A stretch of DNA of 64,000 nt from Podospora pseudoanserina (Eukaryota > Ascomycota > Sordariomycetes > Sordariales > Podosporaceae): contig NC_085920.1 of assembly GCF_035222485.1 (NCBI RefSeq), positions 3,968,001 through 4,032,000 on the forward strand, written 5' to 3'. Every line of letters starts with the position of its first letter. Positions within the stretch are counted from its first letter, which is position 1. The notes under the pieces were generated by a model. The model was not told where the DNA came from. It did not search any database and saw nothing but the letters and a program-made list of their open reading frames with translations. Shown here one piece after another: positions 32,495 to 44,139 of the stretch. Both the position numbers and the translations under genes were made by a program.

Positions 32495-34467
32495 TCATCT
32501 TGCCCACGGCGAACTGCGATATGGGCCATCAATCTTCAGGTCCTTGATTCCTTGAGGCATGGAACGGAGCCACTCCGCCCAGCTCTCCATGTTAAACGTA
32601 TTATCGTCCGATATTTGAAACGTCAGACTGAGTTGTGAGGTTCCGGCGGCCGGGGAGTCCGGGGTATAAGGCGAGGGTGTTAGGTCTCCCGGTTGCCGCA
32701 CCACCAACGGAGCCAAAAGAATGGATGGCAACACCTTGTTGCCGGATAGCTGTACAAACAGCGGGGTGGGAAACGATGTGATGATTTCCTGGTTCTGTTC
32801 CCGTACCAAACTTGGGTATACTGAAACCAGCTTGGCGTGAAGTTCGCTTGCAGAATAGGCTTCTTTGAACTTGTGGACGGCCCTTGTCTTCAGCTGTTCC
32901 GTTAAGGCCCGGGTGAAGGCGCTCCGACCCAAAAGTTTGGCGTGGTCTTCACCAGCAGAGGCAGCGATTAACTCGAGGATTCCTTGCCGGCGTACTGTTT
33001 GATAGAGCGGATAGTACGCACAATCCAGGAGAATTAGGGCATCAGAACAGATATTTTCAAACATCCCTTGGATCATCTTCCATGGAATATCCGAGCCAGG
33101 TGTTGCTTTCTTGGAACTGATTATTCGGTCAGCTGATACTTTGACCAGCACTAAATCCGACAAAAAAAAATACAAACCTGGAGATCATGGTGTCCCGGTC
33201 CTCTCCCAAGTAGCTATGCCCGCTGTAGTAGAAAATCTTCAAAGTGTCCCGTTGGTTGTGGCTGGTAACAAACGTGTTTACTTCCCTGTTCAGCCACAAA
33301 TAGGAGCTGTTGCTAGGGTCTCCCGACGTCGGAATGTTCTTGATGGTGACCGAATAGTTGTAATCGTCCGTGAGCACCCTGGCCAGTTCCTCAATATCGT
33401 TCTTGGATCCATCGGCATCTTCAATGTCGTCCTGCCACCGGACAAGCATGGTTGAAACGCTGGCATATCGACTGCGAAGAGGGCTTGCCAGGATCCGAGA
33501 TGCGCTTCCTTGAAGATCAACTCTGAAGGACTCCAAACCAGCCACCGGAATCAGACTTGTTGGCCTCTCCGGCCGGGGCCCAGATGGTAGCGGCGTTCTA
33601 ATCCGAGAATCATTTGGGTTCATCTGGTTGAGCCGCTCATGGAAGTTGGGGATCTGTACCATGTCCTCAGGTTCCTGAGTCAGCAGAGACTGGAACTTTG
33701 ACATGGCCGGACTCAGTGGGCGTCCATTGGCACTTTGTGACGACGAGCCATTCCCGAATTTTTTGGCAAGCGCAGCCCAGGTCGTATTGTGATGGCTAGG
33801 ATGGCACTAGATACGCGTGTAAGTAGGTGGCGTTCTGACTTTGGTGTTTGCTCGTATGAACTTGGCAGCAACTCACAGCAACTCGTCTTCGTTTACAGTC
33901 CCCGCATGCACCCATCTTACGGATGAGCGAGGCCTTCTCCCGCTGCTCGGGGTTCAAGGGCCCCGTTCGACGGCGACTGGCCCTGCGCTGGGCCGTGACG
34001 TCTGCCCCATCCCTCGCGGAAAAGACAGCTTGTGCAGCAGCTTGAGCGGTGGTGGCAAGACTAGGTGATGAAGGCGTATGCGCCTCCAAGCTGTAAGGCG
34101 TAGGCGTCGTCCCTCCAGTGGCTAGCGACGCCAGGGAGGCTACTGTGGTTGTTGAAGAAGTGGTATTCTGCCTCATGGGCGAGCCGCCCTCATGTTGTCG
34201 GCCATAGTCCCCGCCGCCATTTACCAGGCCGCCGGTGCCGGCGATCGGACTTCCGGGTGGTGGCTGTTGATGTTGTGGATGGTGTAGCTGCTGCTGCTGC
34301 TGCTGCTGCTGATGGGGTTGCTGCTGTTGCGCTCGACCATCATCTTCCTTCTGAGGAGGCTCGTCCAAGTTGAGAGCCTGCATACTTACATGATCAAGTC
34401 CGGCCGTTAGAACATCAGACTCCTTTTTGCCCGGTTGCTCAATCCTCGGGCGGTCCGCACACCCCAC
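32495..34467 (-). CDS. Caspase-fold-like protein with N-terminal Cys/His motif
   Basis: Three exons: 34467-33877, 33806-33178, 33116-32495, introns of 70 and 61 nt (donors GTGAGT and GTTTGT); product 613 residues, or 585 if the in-frame ATG at 34383 is used. The N-terminal third is disordered with a Gln/His tract. Next is a conserved Cys/His block formed across the first junction, MGACGDCKRRRVACHPSHHN, which resembles half of a zinc cluster. The C-terminal half looks like a peptidase C14 fold: it has LARVLTDDYNYSVTIKNIP, then LKIFYYSGHSYLG with the His position, then ALILLDCAYYP with the Cys position, so the dyad is present. Fungal proteins with this build are known from genomes but not characterised. 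Protease activity and zinc binding are predictions. Three residues before the stop the frame looks broken; see findings. Confidence 0.78.
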
Positions 34468-35029
34468 TCACACCTTTGAGGATGGTGGCTATTCTAGAAG
34501 ATTGACCCAAAAGCAAGCCCAGCGGCGGTTGTGAGAGGGCCGACGGAGAGCCCAAAGAAAGGCAATCGGGGTCCGGGGGAACAATAGGCCTCGGTGTACA
34601 GCACAGGGACCGTGAGTATAGAGGTAAAAGAACGGTGAGTCCCCCTGGCAGAGGAGAGGTTCGATGACCCACAGACACAGACGGTGTCGTCGGGCGGCGG
34701 CGGTGGAAGTAAAACCCTGGGCTAGAGGGACCGGTTGCACTTTGAAGACACTCCAAGTCGGCGCCAGTAGCTTTTACCGAGCAACGTTGCGGCGTTGTGG
34801 ATGGGGGAGCTCGGTGTCGTGCTTCAGCAAGGAGGTCTTGTGGTGTAGCGCCGAGGCCGGAGATAGTGGGAACCAGAGCCAGGATGAACTCGTTTGGTGT
34901 TTTTGCGGGGGACGGGGGATGTCGGTTTGGATGGAGGTGTGGCTGAGGAAATGATATACAAAATAGCTATAGAGAAGACCACTGCACTGCGCAAAACAGA
35001 AGAGTCTGTCTGTCTGGTCAGCAGCATTA

Positions 35030-35034
35030 GCATT

Positions 35035-35078
<44 letters not shown>
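35030..35078. repeat. (AGC)n trinucleotide repeat
   Basis: About sixteen nearly perfect AGC units, followed by imperfect ones (AAC, AGCGATGGCAGC). It lies 560-610 bases before the longer-start ATG of the caspase-like gene, in non-coding DNA. Length variation between strains is likely. Confidence 0.85.
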
Positions 35079-35081
<3 letters not shown>

Positions 35082-37744
35082 CGATGGCAGCAGTGGGGAC
35101 CCCAAGCATAAAGTCGATGGTACCATCTGCGCCAGAAACAGCTGGACTCGAGTCCTCGAGTTATGAGCTGGGTCTCCAATCATGGGCGGACCGGGGGAAT
35201 TAATTTTGCAGACAGGCGCGATACGCTGACGCTGGTTGCTGCTGCTGGAAGCTCTCATTCGGCTGCAAAAATGTCACCACGTTTTTTTTTTCGGTGGTGG
35301 TCTAGTCCCTGTAGGTCAGGTAACTCTGTAGATTGTCACAATTGTCCACCTCACACCGCAGACCGGCCAATGGCACCGTTGGTCTACATGGACCAAAACC
35401 ACCTAGCTTCCAGCTCCAGCTCCTTGTCGTGCCAGACGAGAGAGACCGTCACTGTTCAAGATGCCGAGTTGTCGCCAGAAAGACGACGGCGCCGGATGGT
35501 CGACTTCACCGGGTCATACCGTCCATGCCGCTAGCCTCACCGCAATTGGGCGCATCCGATAGGCTACCACCCATGTTCCCCGTGGGCGGGCGTCCACTAG
35601 CCTACCATTGCCGTCTCAGTCTTCCCCACGCTTTTCTCTAGGTTTGTTCAAGAACAACTTTTTCTCTTTCACTTCACCTACGGTGAGGGTATTATCAGAG
35701 GATGAGTGGTGGCAGCAGCCTGTGCAACCTGGTGCCGACTCCTTCCCTATCTGTACGAGACACTTCGGCATGTCCAGATCTGTCAATCCCACATACAGCC
35801 TACCGATCCCTATCTCCCTTGGCATTGGACGCTTCCCTTCTTGCATCAAATTCCCGCCTCACATTCTCATCCATCGTGGCCCCTTCTCGACGTCGGTAGG
35901 TCCAAAATTCACATGGTTTTTCCACCCTATCATATCCTCCTCGGGGCCTGTCTCTTTCCAGCCGGCCACTACCTTTCCCCACGCTTCCTCACTGGTGCGC
36001 CTTCATCTCTGCCCTCATGCATTGATACCTGTGATACCAAACCTCCCTTGGGCCTAGCCAATCACGGCTAATGTCCCCTTTGGGCTTTGTTATTGCTTCT
36101 GCTCCTGTCATCCATTCACTTTCGACCTTTTCGATATCTTGCTGACACACCTCACTTGGAAGCAAAAAAAAAATTATATAGAATAAAACAAAGCCAAAAG
36201 TGCGGCCCGCTAAAGTCTGAATCGTGCCGCTGTTGCATTCTCACTCCGCAGTTAAGTGTGCCCGCAGCCTCACCTTGCATCTGCCCTCCTCCTACGGGCC
36301 AACGCTTCCCACGACGGTCAACCCGATGATTATTGGCCCACCGCCCGCGAGCTTTGCCTTTGCTTCTATGGTGCCAAGGTGTGTGTGGCTCGCAAGCTTT
36401 TGGGGTGTGTCAGTCCCTATCTGGCAAGCACTTGTTCGTCCACGGTGGCGACAAGAGGGGGGACAGAAAGACAAAGACACTGATTTGACTCCCTAGTCTG
36501 TCCAATCTCGTAAGGTTATCCCGAAAATGTGTGTGTTTACAAATCGTTACAGCATGACGAGAAGCAGTCCACAGCAGGCCGTGGTGAGGTATTTTGTCTC
36601 TGGACCGAGAATGTTCAGAGCCATTGCTCTGCCGAAACAAGACGGCCGCAATTGCACGACAGGGTCGTCAGGATCCAATCATGCATGGTTGTCGCAATCT
36701 GCCCGAAAATATGTGTCTCCAACGTTTGCGGGGAGGAGGGGGGAGAGAGGGGGGGGGAGAGAATAACACTACACCTTGAACCCACACAGGAGTTTTCGGC
36801 TGGCATTCGGCAGAATAGGGGATCTTCATCAAGCAGTTAAGGGGGGGAGGGGGGGGCTTATCGTTGCAGCCGATACGAGCCTTCGGGGTGAGTACGGAGC
36901 TTTTATCGGTCGTGCCATCCGCTGCCGGTTTTCTCGTCGTCAACTCGCTCTCGACGGAACAGACGGGCCATCAGGTCTTAACAGTGATTCGATACACCGT
37001 AGGTGTGGATGGATGGAATCGGGACCCAACTCGACAACAAACCCGGCCAAGAACTGCACTTCTCAATGGCTGCCCGCTGCTGGCCCTTGCCCTGTCAGTC
37101 TGTCTAGTTCGAGTGCCAGTTCGTGGTCCCGGTGTGCATGTGCGTGTGCTTGACAGAAACACGGGGTGTGTGACGACTGTGGTGTATGGCGAGCACCCCG
37201 TTCTGAAGCTCTGGTGTGGCTAGCTTGAGACGGGGTTGGTCAGCAAGTCGGTTAGGTAGGATGTTGCTCTGACTGCAGCTGTCTTTCTGTGAGCACGTTT
37301 ATCGCCAGTGTAAGTGGTTTCCTATCCACCTTGCCGTCGATGGGGGGTACCTATGCAGGACGCTTGCATTCGAGGCGAGCAGTAAGCGCCAGAGGTTCGT
37401 TAAGAAGAAGCGCAATGATTGCATGTTTGCCCTTTCCAACTGTTGGGTTGGTTGGCGTGTGGCTTTGATCTATTGTTTGAGGCTCTTTCCTCGACGGGAA
37501 AGTTCTCTGACGGCTTCTTACTGAGCCCTCGGCAGCTTTTGATGCCAGTTCGAAACTAGAAGCACTAGGGCCATTATTCTTCAGGCTCCTATCAAATCAG
37601 AGAGGGGTACAGCAACCTGTAAGAGCCCTGCCGCTCTGGCAGACAAGATCCTTCACACAAAGAGACCACTAGCAGTCATATCAAACACCCAGCCTCTTAC
37701 GTAGTACTTACATGGTGATTGGAATCCATCTCAAGCCTTGATCA

Positions 37745-37797
37745 TGACTCAGTACAAAGCCACTGAGTAGCGGCATTCTGAGTCAAAACTCAGTGGC
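37745..37797. promoter_or_regulatory. Inverted repeat with TGACTCA/TGAGTCA sites
   Basis: Arms GCCACTGAGT (37759-37768) and ACTCAGTGGC (37788-37797) are perfectly complementary with a 19-base spacer. TGACTCA sits just before it (37745-37751) and TGAGTCA inside the loop (37779-37785). TGACTCA is the AP-1/Gcn4-type bZIP site. It is about 320 bases beyond the 3' end of the DUF3176 gene, with no start nearby. Confidence 0.35.
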
Positions 37798-38115
37798 CTA
37801 TCCAAAGTTGAGAGGTCCACGACGATGATATCCACCATCAACAGCACTACATACGCCGGAAACACTCAGCAAAGCGTCCAATGACTGGGCCGAAGTGGGT
37901 TGTTTTTATGGGCTCTCGCATTACCAAAAGTGCTTGTACTCAAGCACAGAGGTGAAAGCTCTCATAGGCAGACATCCATTTCTGATGCCCTTTTTTAGCC
38001 AACAACAGCATCATCAAGCGCCATCACAGGTAGGCTAGCAAGGATCAGGTACAAACACATTTCGTTCCCACTAAATAAAAATACACAAAACCAAGCTACC
38101 TATTCAAGCACATCA

Positions 38116-40929
38116 TCACGTAACCCCATTCCCATTCCCATTTCCATTATTCCCCCCAAACACCTCACCATTACTCCCCCTATTATGCACCCCATTCCCC
38201 AAATCCACCACCACCTCCAACCCCCATTCAACCCCCCTATCCACAAACCGTCCCTGCACCCCCTTTAGTCCCCTCCTCCCCCGGTTTCTTACACCCCCGG
38301 TCGCCTCCTCCCCCCCAGTCTCCTTATCAGCCGCCGCCGTTATCCCCTCCCTCTCATCCTCTATGTAATCCTCCAACCGAGCCTTATCTGTCGACGAGAC
38401 AGCCACCAAGCCAGCTAGTTGATCCCCTTTCAGGACGGGAACATCCCAGACGGCGGTCTGGATCATGATCCCTAGCAAAAAGATGACTGTGGCTGAGACT
38501 TGGATGATCAAAAAGGAGAGGTAGGGCCAGTGGATTGATATGACTCTGTTGCCTGTGCCTCCTGGAGTGGTTGCTGTTCCTGAGGCCAGGATGACGCGGC
38601 CGCCGGCGTTGGGGGAGGCTCGGAGGCTATTGATCTTAAAGTTAGCTTCTGTCACGTTACAAAGGGTCGCAAAACAAGCCCGCTCATTTGTCAAAGGGTT
38701 TTTTTTGGACAAGGTGGTAGGAGTGACAGAAGAAGATATAAAAAAAAATTAAAAAAAAAAATAAAAAAAACAAATAGATAATATAAAAAAAAGGCGGGGG
38801 AGGGGGAAGGAGGAGGAAACATACGCATTGGTTAGCCCAAAGGCGATATTACTCGTGATATTACCCACCACTTCCCTCGCATCATCATCTCCCGCAACAG
38901 AAGAAGTGGCTTCCCCTAGCATCCTCCCCGATGAACCTATCTGCCCTGGAGAGTTGGTGGAGTAATTCCCGTTGAACAAACCCAAAAGGTAACGATGAAG
39001 ATAGCTTGCGTGCTCCCGGTTGACGGTATACTCCCCCTGTCTCTTCCCAACAACAACCCTTGACGTGCTGCTACTGCCCAAGGCAGAAGAGTACACCACC
39101 TCTGTCTTTGCTACCCCTTCAGACACCTGCACACGGTAGGTATTCACGCAGAAATAGAACAAGATCTCCAAGGCGGAGGTTGACTCGTCTGAGGTGGTGT
39201 AAATTAAAAAGAAATTGGCGATGCCAGAGGTGGTTTTCCCTGTGTCGTCGCCTGTGGTGAAGCCTAATGTGTTTCGAACAGGGAGGAAGGATGCATTAAT
39301 GGCAGAGGTGATGTTGAGGTTGCCGGTGGTGAGGAGGATGCCATTTGGGAGTGTGGCTCGGGGGGAGACGAGGGTGGGAGGGGCGACATTGAGTCGGGGG
39401 GTTATATCTGCTGTTGAGGAGCAGATTGCCAAGGAAGAAAAGTCGGGGAAGGTGCACGAGCCGGTCGAGCATGTTGGTGAGAGGTGAGCAATGGGTGAGG
39501 AAGGTGGTTGGAACAGAGAGCTGTGGATGGAGGTTATCTCGGCGGGTGAGAGGGCTACATCCTGTTAGCTGATGGGAAACATAAAGGGGCAAGGAGCATA
39601 CCATTGTAAGGCTCAGGATGGGTGTAAGCCTCGCTCCTCGGCACCGTTGCCGTCCCCCCTACCGCAATCCCACTACCGCCATCACTCAGAGGATACGTAA
39701 TCGCCGCCTGGGTCAACGGCGACAGCAGAAAAGCTGTTGCTAGCAAAGCTGCAGCTGACATCCCCAGTGCCCTCCCCTTTCTCTTCAACATCAACTTGAT
39801 GCCCCCTATCGGTGTTCTTTTGGCATCTTCAAACACCCCATAATCTCTGATATCCTTCTCTCCTCTTGCAAACGAGTTCCATTTCAACTGCGACAATCCC
39901 TCTCCCAATGGCACCACCAGCGCAGCTTGTGCTATCGCCACCAAGAACCCCACGAGGGTGTTCAAGGATATCGCCATTGGCCATTCAGACAAAGACTGCC
40001 CTTCGTGGATCTTGAAAACTGCTATTGTGAGAGCAAGACAGACAAGGCTGATGAAGCAACATGTCAGCTCCACAGTCCAGCAGCCCAAATACCCGAAACA
40101 TCCCTGACTACCATAGCCAGTTCCATGCTGTTGCTTCTTGCGTCTCCTCTGACGATCCCAGGACCTTTGAGTTTTCAAATATTTCTTATTTATTGGTGGG
40201 ACATCCGGGATGGCATCCTGCCTGGGAATCTGCCCATCAATCTGGGATTCATCCTTTGGTTCCGTTCCCGGACCTGGGTTGAAATAATCGAGATCTTCAT
40301 AATGCATAAAAGGCCCAGAGTTCGCATGGTTGCCCCGACCTGAAGACAATCGAGTCAGATTACTGGGACGGCTCTCTCTCTGCTGACTTTGCCTCAACCT
40401 TTCCGGAACCACATTTTGACTCGTTGTCGAACGAGAGTGATGCCGAAGGTTAGGAGTGCTATTAGTCTGCGTGGTAGATCTCCACGCCGAAGGTGGCACA
40501 GGCGTGATTTCTTCTTCTCTTGGAGGCTGCCGCTCACTCGGAGGAGGCGTGATATTCAGCCATGAAGCCGTAACCGGAGGCCCAGACGTCGATAATGTCG
40601 GTTCTGGAGCTGGCCCATAAGAAGTCCGAATGGGACCCTTACCCGGCTGCGCCGCCCGCGCCCTCGCTTCGTTCAACTCTCGCAAGTCCCGGCTCCCTCG
40701 CCAATATTGAGAAGGTGGGAATGGCACATCCACAGGATGCGATCGAAGCGGTTGTGGAGGTGATGGTTGCGGCACAGGCGGGAGGTCCTTGTTCTGGGTG
40801 GCATAGGCGAGCCAGATTGGCGGATAGCTTTCTGTGCGTGGGACATCGGGTCGTTGTGGCACTGGAAGCTGCTGCTGCTGCTGTGACTGTTGTCTCGGCC
40901 AAGAGGGAGCTGAGAGGGATTCGTTGTAC

Positions 40930-41020
<91 letters not shown>

Positions 41021-41609
41021 GCGCCTGATGCTGCTGCTGCTGCTGCTGCTGCTGTTGCTGGAAGGACCCCGCACTGCCAGCTGCTTGCCAACCCGACTGT
41101 GCCGCGGCTTGGTGGTGTTGATGATGGGGAGGCGAAGAAAGACCCAAAGCTGTGCCTCCTCCACTGCCGTATACGTAGTATTGCTGCAGCTGTTCCTGAT
41201 CGACGTCGTCGCTATCCCCTTGCTGGACAATATCTTCTTCCTGGTCCTCATGGATGGAACTGGCTGGGGACACAGTATGTCGCCCCCCACTGCTCACGGT
41301 CCCCACGCGCTGTGGTGATAATGGCGTTTGTGATGAAGACGCATTGGTCGGTTTCCTTGATGGTCGAGTCTCCAAAGGCGAAACTTGTTCCTCGAGAGCT
41401 GGTCTCGGGCGCGTAGTGGCAGTATTGGTAGCCACAGTCACTGGTTGTCTACGCGTAGTCGTTGACGATGCTGATGGTACCGATATCATCTGTGGCCGTG
41501 AAGAAGGCGCTGTCGATGTCACCGGGGGATAATACGGCTCCGAAAAGACATAACCCTCTTCATCCTCGAGGTAGTATCGGTCATCGTGACACGGAGGACC
41601 TGGGGGCAT
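38116..41609 (-). CDS. DUF3176-type membrane protein with long polyglutamine tract
   Basis: Three exons are proposed: 41609-39602, 39554-38821, 38682-38116; product about 1102 residues. The first intron is 47 nt (donor GTATGC, acceptor GTAG). The second is uncertain: the strong donor GTATGT at 38824 gives the wrong frame with the only acceptor, and the weak donor GTTTCC at 38820 keeps it. The N-terminal half is disordered, Ser/Pro/Gln-rich, with a polyQ block of about 30 residues from a (CAA)n repeat. The C-terminal half has hydrophobic segments (LTCCFISLVCLALTIAVF, ISLNTLVGFLVAIAQAALVV, ALGMSAAALLATAFLLSPLT), an extracellular-looking part with paired Cys (CSTGSCTF) and sequons, and a last TM (LSFLIIQVSATVIFLLGIMI). 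This is the DUF3176 pattern. No function is known. Confidence 0.8.
40931..41021. repeat. (TTG)n / (CAA)n microsatellite inside the DUF3176 gene
   Basis: About 30 uninterrupted TTG units on the plus strand, read as Gln codons (CAA) on the coding strand. A separate CTG-rich run at 41030-41060 adds CAG-type Gln codons. The perfect uniform codon use suggests recent expansion. Confidence 0.95.
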
Positions 41610-42093
41610 ATCGGGCAGCGCCTATCGTTGTCGTCGTGGATTTATCGAGAAGGAACATTTCCCGTCTTAACGAAATCCTCTCATTCCGATATATCCAACC
41701 TCAATTCCTTCCCATCGATCCAACAAACACGAAGCTGAGTGAGCGGATTTTCGTTCCTTTGCCGGTCTATCTTACCATCCGTCTCACACAGCCGACGGAG
41801 AGTGTAGGCACCGCAGAATCAGACGTGACAACAATTCGTCCCTCCTCCCTCTTGCCCAGTGCCAATTGAACCAGGAGGTGGAGAAAACAAAAACAGCGAC
41901 GGGGAAGTTTGAAGAGCAAAAAAGAAGATCAAATCGAATGATGAAATGTTTGGTTTAGCCAAACAACCACTCTTACCTACCCACCCCTCTCTTCTCATGT
42001 CTGAGGTAAGCTCAGCTTGGTTTAGTACATCGGGGAGGGGTGATGATGCACGATCCGTACCTGTCCATTTCTTACATACATAGACGATCCCGG

Positions 42094-42094
<1 letters not shown>

Positions 42095-42130
<36 letters not shown>
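42095..42130. repeat. (CA)n microsatellite
   Basis: About 18 perfect CA units in the upstream flank of the DUF3176 gene. Confidence 0.95.
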
Positions 42131-42133
<3 letters not shown>

Positions 42134-43079
42134 CACAAGGCCCAACAAACACACCCAATTCACAAACCCACCACCCTCACAAGCAGACTTTTTGATGCGT
42201 GCCTTGATTTTTCAACGTTTTATTGCCAAAGCCACCTGCACTCTCATCCGGCTTAGCTTCACTGGTGATATCTGTACCTTTTTTGCGCAATGTCGTCAAT
42301 CAATCCCCCATCCCGTTTCCGTCCATCACCAAATACACCCAACTCACCAATGTCTCTGTACCCTTAGCCGTTTGATGACTGAACCAGGCTTTTCGTTTTA
42401 TTATCCACCCTCACTGATTGCTCGCAGCAACAAGCAGGCCGAGGCCAGGGCCGGTGAGAATTTTAGGCCGGGTAGCTGCTGGTGCTGCTTGCCTCTTCCC
42501 CAGCCTCTTCCCTCCCAATCGAGGCATAAGATGTGATACAATCCTTGGCATGACCTCGATCTCCAGAATCCGACTATTTCTATATTTCCACGAGGATCAA
42601 CAAACTTGCTGGAAAGGTGAAATAATTTGATCTATATGATATAATCGACTTATACACCCAGTTAATAGAGCAGAAAAAAAAGGGTCCAGTCCACTCAGTC
42701 GTTGTTGTACTACGGACTTTTATGGTGGAGCCAAACCCACCACAGCACCACCCCCCCCGAGCCGGGACAAATAACATCCCAGAGAAAGCTGCTGCCTGAA
42801 GATTGAAAAAACCTCACGTTCAAAACACTTGCACAAATCCCTATTCAGGAAACAGTGTTTTTACCATCATTCTAACCTTTATGAAGCCGAAAATTGAGAA
42901 GCATTATGGTGTTTGTGAACCAAGATCGCTAGAAACCTCACAGAACCCCCAAAATAAGACGAACAATTGCTGTGCCGCCGCGCGGTAGTCTCGGCACAGG
43001 CGGTCAGCTCCAAACAGAAATGCAAAAATCCCGAGCTGCCGCGGCCGCTCGATAAGATGCTGAGCTCCAATATACTCAA

Positions 43080-43119
43080 GCCCTCAGGCCCTCAGGCCCT
43101 CAGGTCCTCAAGTCCTCGA
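43080..43119. repeat. Five 8-base tandem units
   Basis: Three exact GCCCTCAG units followed by GTCCTCAA and GTCCTCGA. Decay increases from left to right. Non-coding. Confidence 0.8.
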
Positions 43120-44139
43120 GAGAGAAGGGTGTCACGACCAGTCCCGGCCCGGTTACACTGCATTTTGATCCCCTCTTTTCCCTTTTTCTTCTCCGCATCT
43201 CCCCAGAGTGCCTTCCATCCCACTTCCCCACTTCCTCAATCCTGAAACTTGTGGCTTTGGCGAGCTGAGATGCAAAGAATTCACGTTCAATGCTGCAATC
43301 TACTTAAGCAACTGTTTTAATTGTTAAGTAAGTGAAGTGATGGCACCGAGCAAAGTCGCCGAACGGAAGCCGATGATGGGTGGACCCACCGGGTGCCGAC
43401 CCGACCCGGCCCGGCGAACAGGTGGATCTACGTCGGACGCCGAGCCAACCGGGGTCGAGGCCGGCCCAAAGAAAAACTGACAGTCTGCCTTGTCAAAAGT
43501 ATACAATCCCGATCCTGTATTTTTGGTTCATCCAAACCGAGAACAACAAATTCCAGATTATAGAACCTGGGACCAAACCACCGGTAACATCACCCCCAAG
43601 GGCACCTTCTACCCGGCGGCACAGGCCCAATCCATCGCATCCAATATCACTCAGTCAAAAGGCAAATACCGGTAGACTTCTCTATTGTCCTAAATCATAA
43701 CACTTATACATCCATCACCTCCCACCCAATACCCATCGCGCGCACGCTTCGCTCATGTTATACCCCCCTTGATGATGCCCCTTAAATTATGCCACACCCA
43801 ACAACCAAGCAGCTTTTTGACCCTGTCAACATGTCCGATAAATAAAAGCCCGTACACAAAACAACGATATAAACCGCTGAACTCATCCCTCCAATAAGAA
43901 AAAAAAAAAAAACCTCACTAAACGCCCTATCCCATGTGACCCCCCATGAAACAAAACACACCAATCCAACTCCCTAGCCATGTAATCCCTGGGGTAATTC
44001 CTTATATAATAACAAGACAGAAAAATACACACCACTACTAATCTCGGTACGCAGTGAATGAACCCCCAGACGTAGATTCCACATGCGTCACGCTCGACGC
44101 CTCCGACCCTGATGATGCGCTCCGTCTGAACAGCCAGTC

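Larger units (their letters stand above)
34468..38115. other. 3.6-kb gene-free region
   Basis: No supported gene in 3.6 kb, the longest such gap here. It is upstream of the caspase-like gene on one side and downstream of the DUF3176 gene on the other. It contains an (AGC)n repeat at 35030-35078, two G-run clusters near 36724-36764 and 36838-36860, and an inverted repeat with bZIP-like sites at 37745-37797. A long regulatory region or a non-coding transcript is possible; nothing proves either. Confidence 0.5.
41610..44139. other. Intergenic region, DUF3176 to zinc transporter
   Basis: 2.5 kb with no gene I can support. It contains a (CA)n microsatellite at 42095-42130, a tandem array of 8-base units at 43080-43119, and CpG-rich bits near 43390-43440. 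Much of it lies upstream of the DUF3176 gene. Confidence 0.5.

Noticed and set aside
34824-35258. Leu/Ala-rich frames around the AGC repeat
   Set aside because: They are translations of the trinucleotide repeat; the flanks show no coding character.
40595-41416. Plus-strand frame with a long poly-Val/Leu run
   Set aside because: It is the reverse reading of the polyglutamine repeat of the DUF3176 gene; the hydrophobic run is an artefact of (TTG)n in other frames.
43380-43700. 106-codon frame in the gap before the zinc transporter gene
   Set aside because: Low-complexity Pro/Arg-rich start and no homologous-looking motif.
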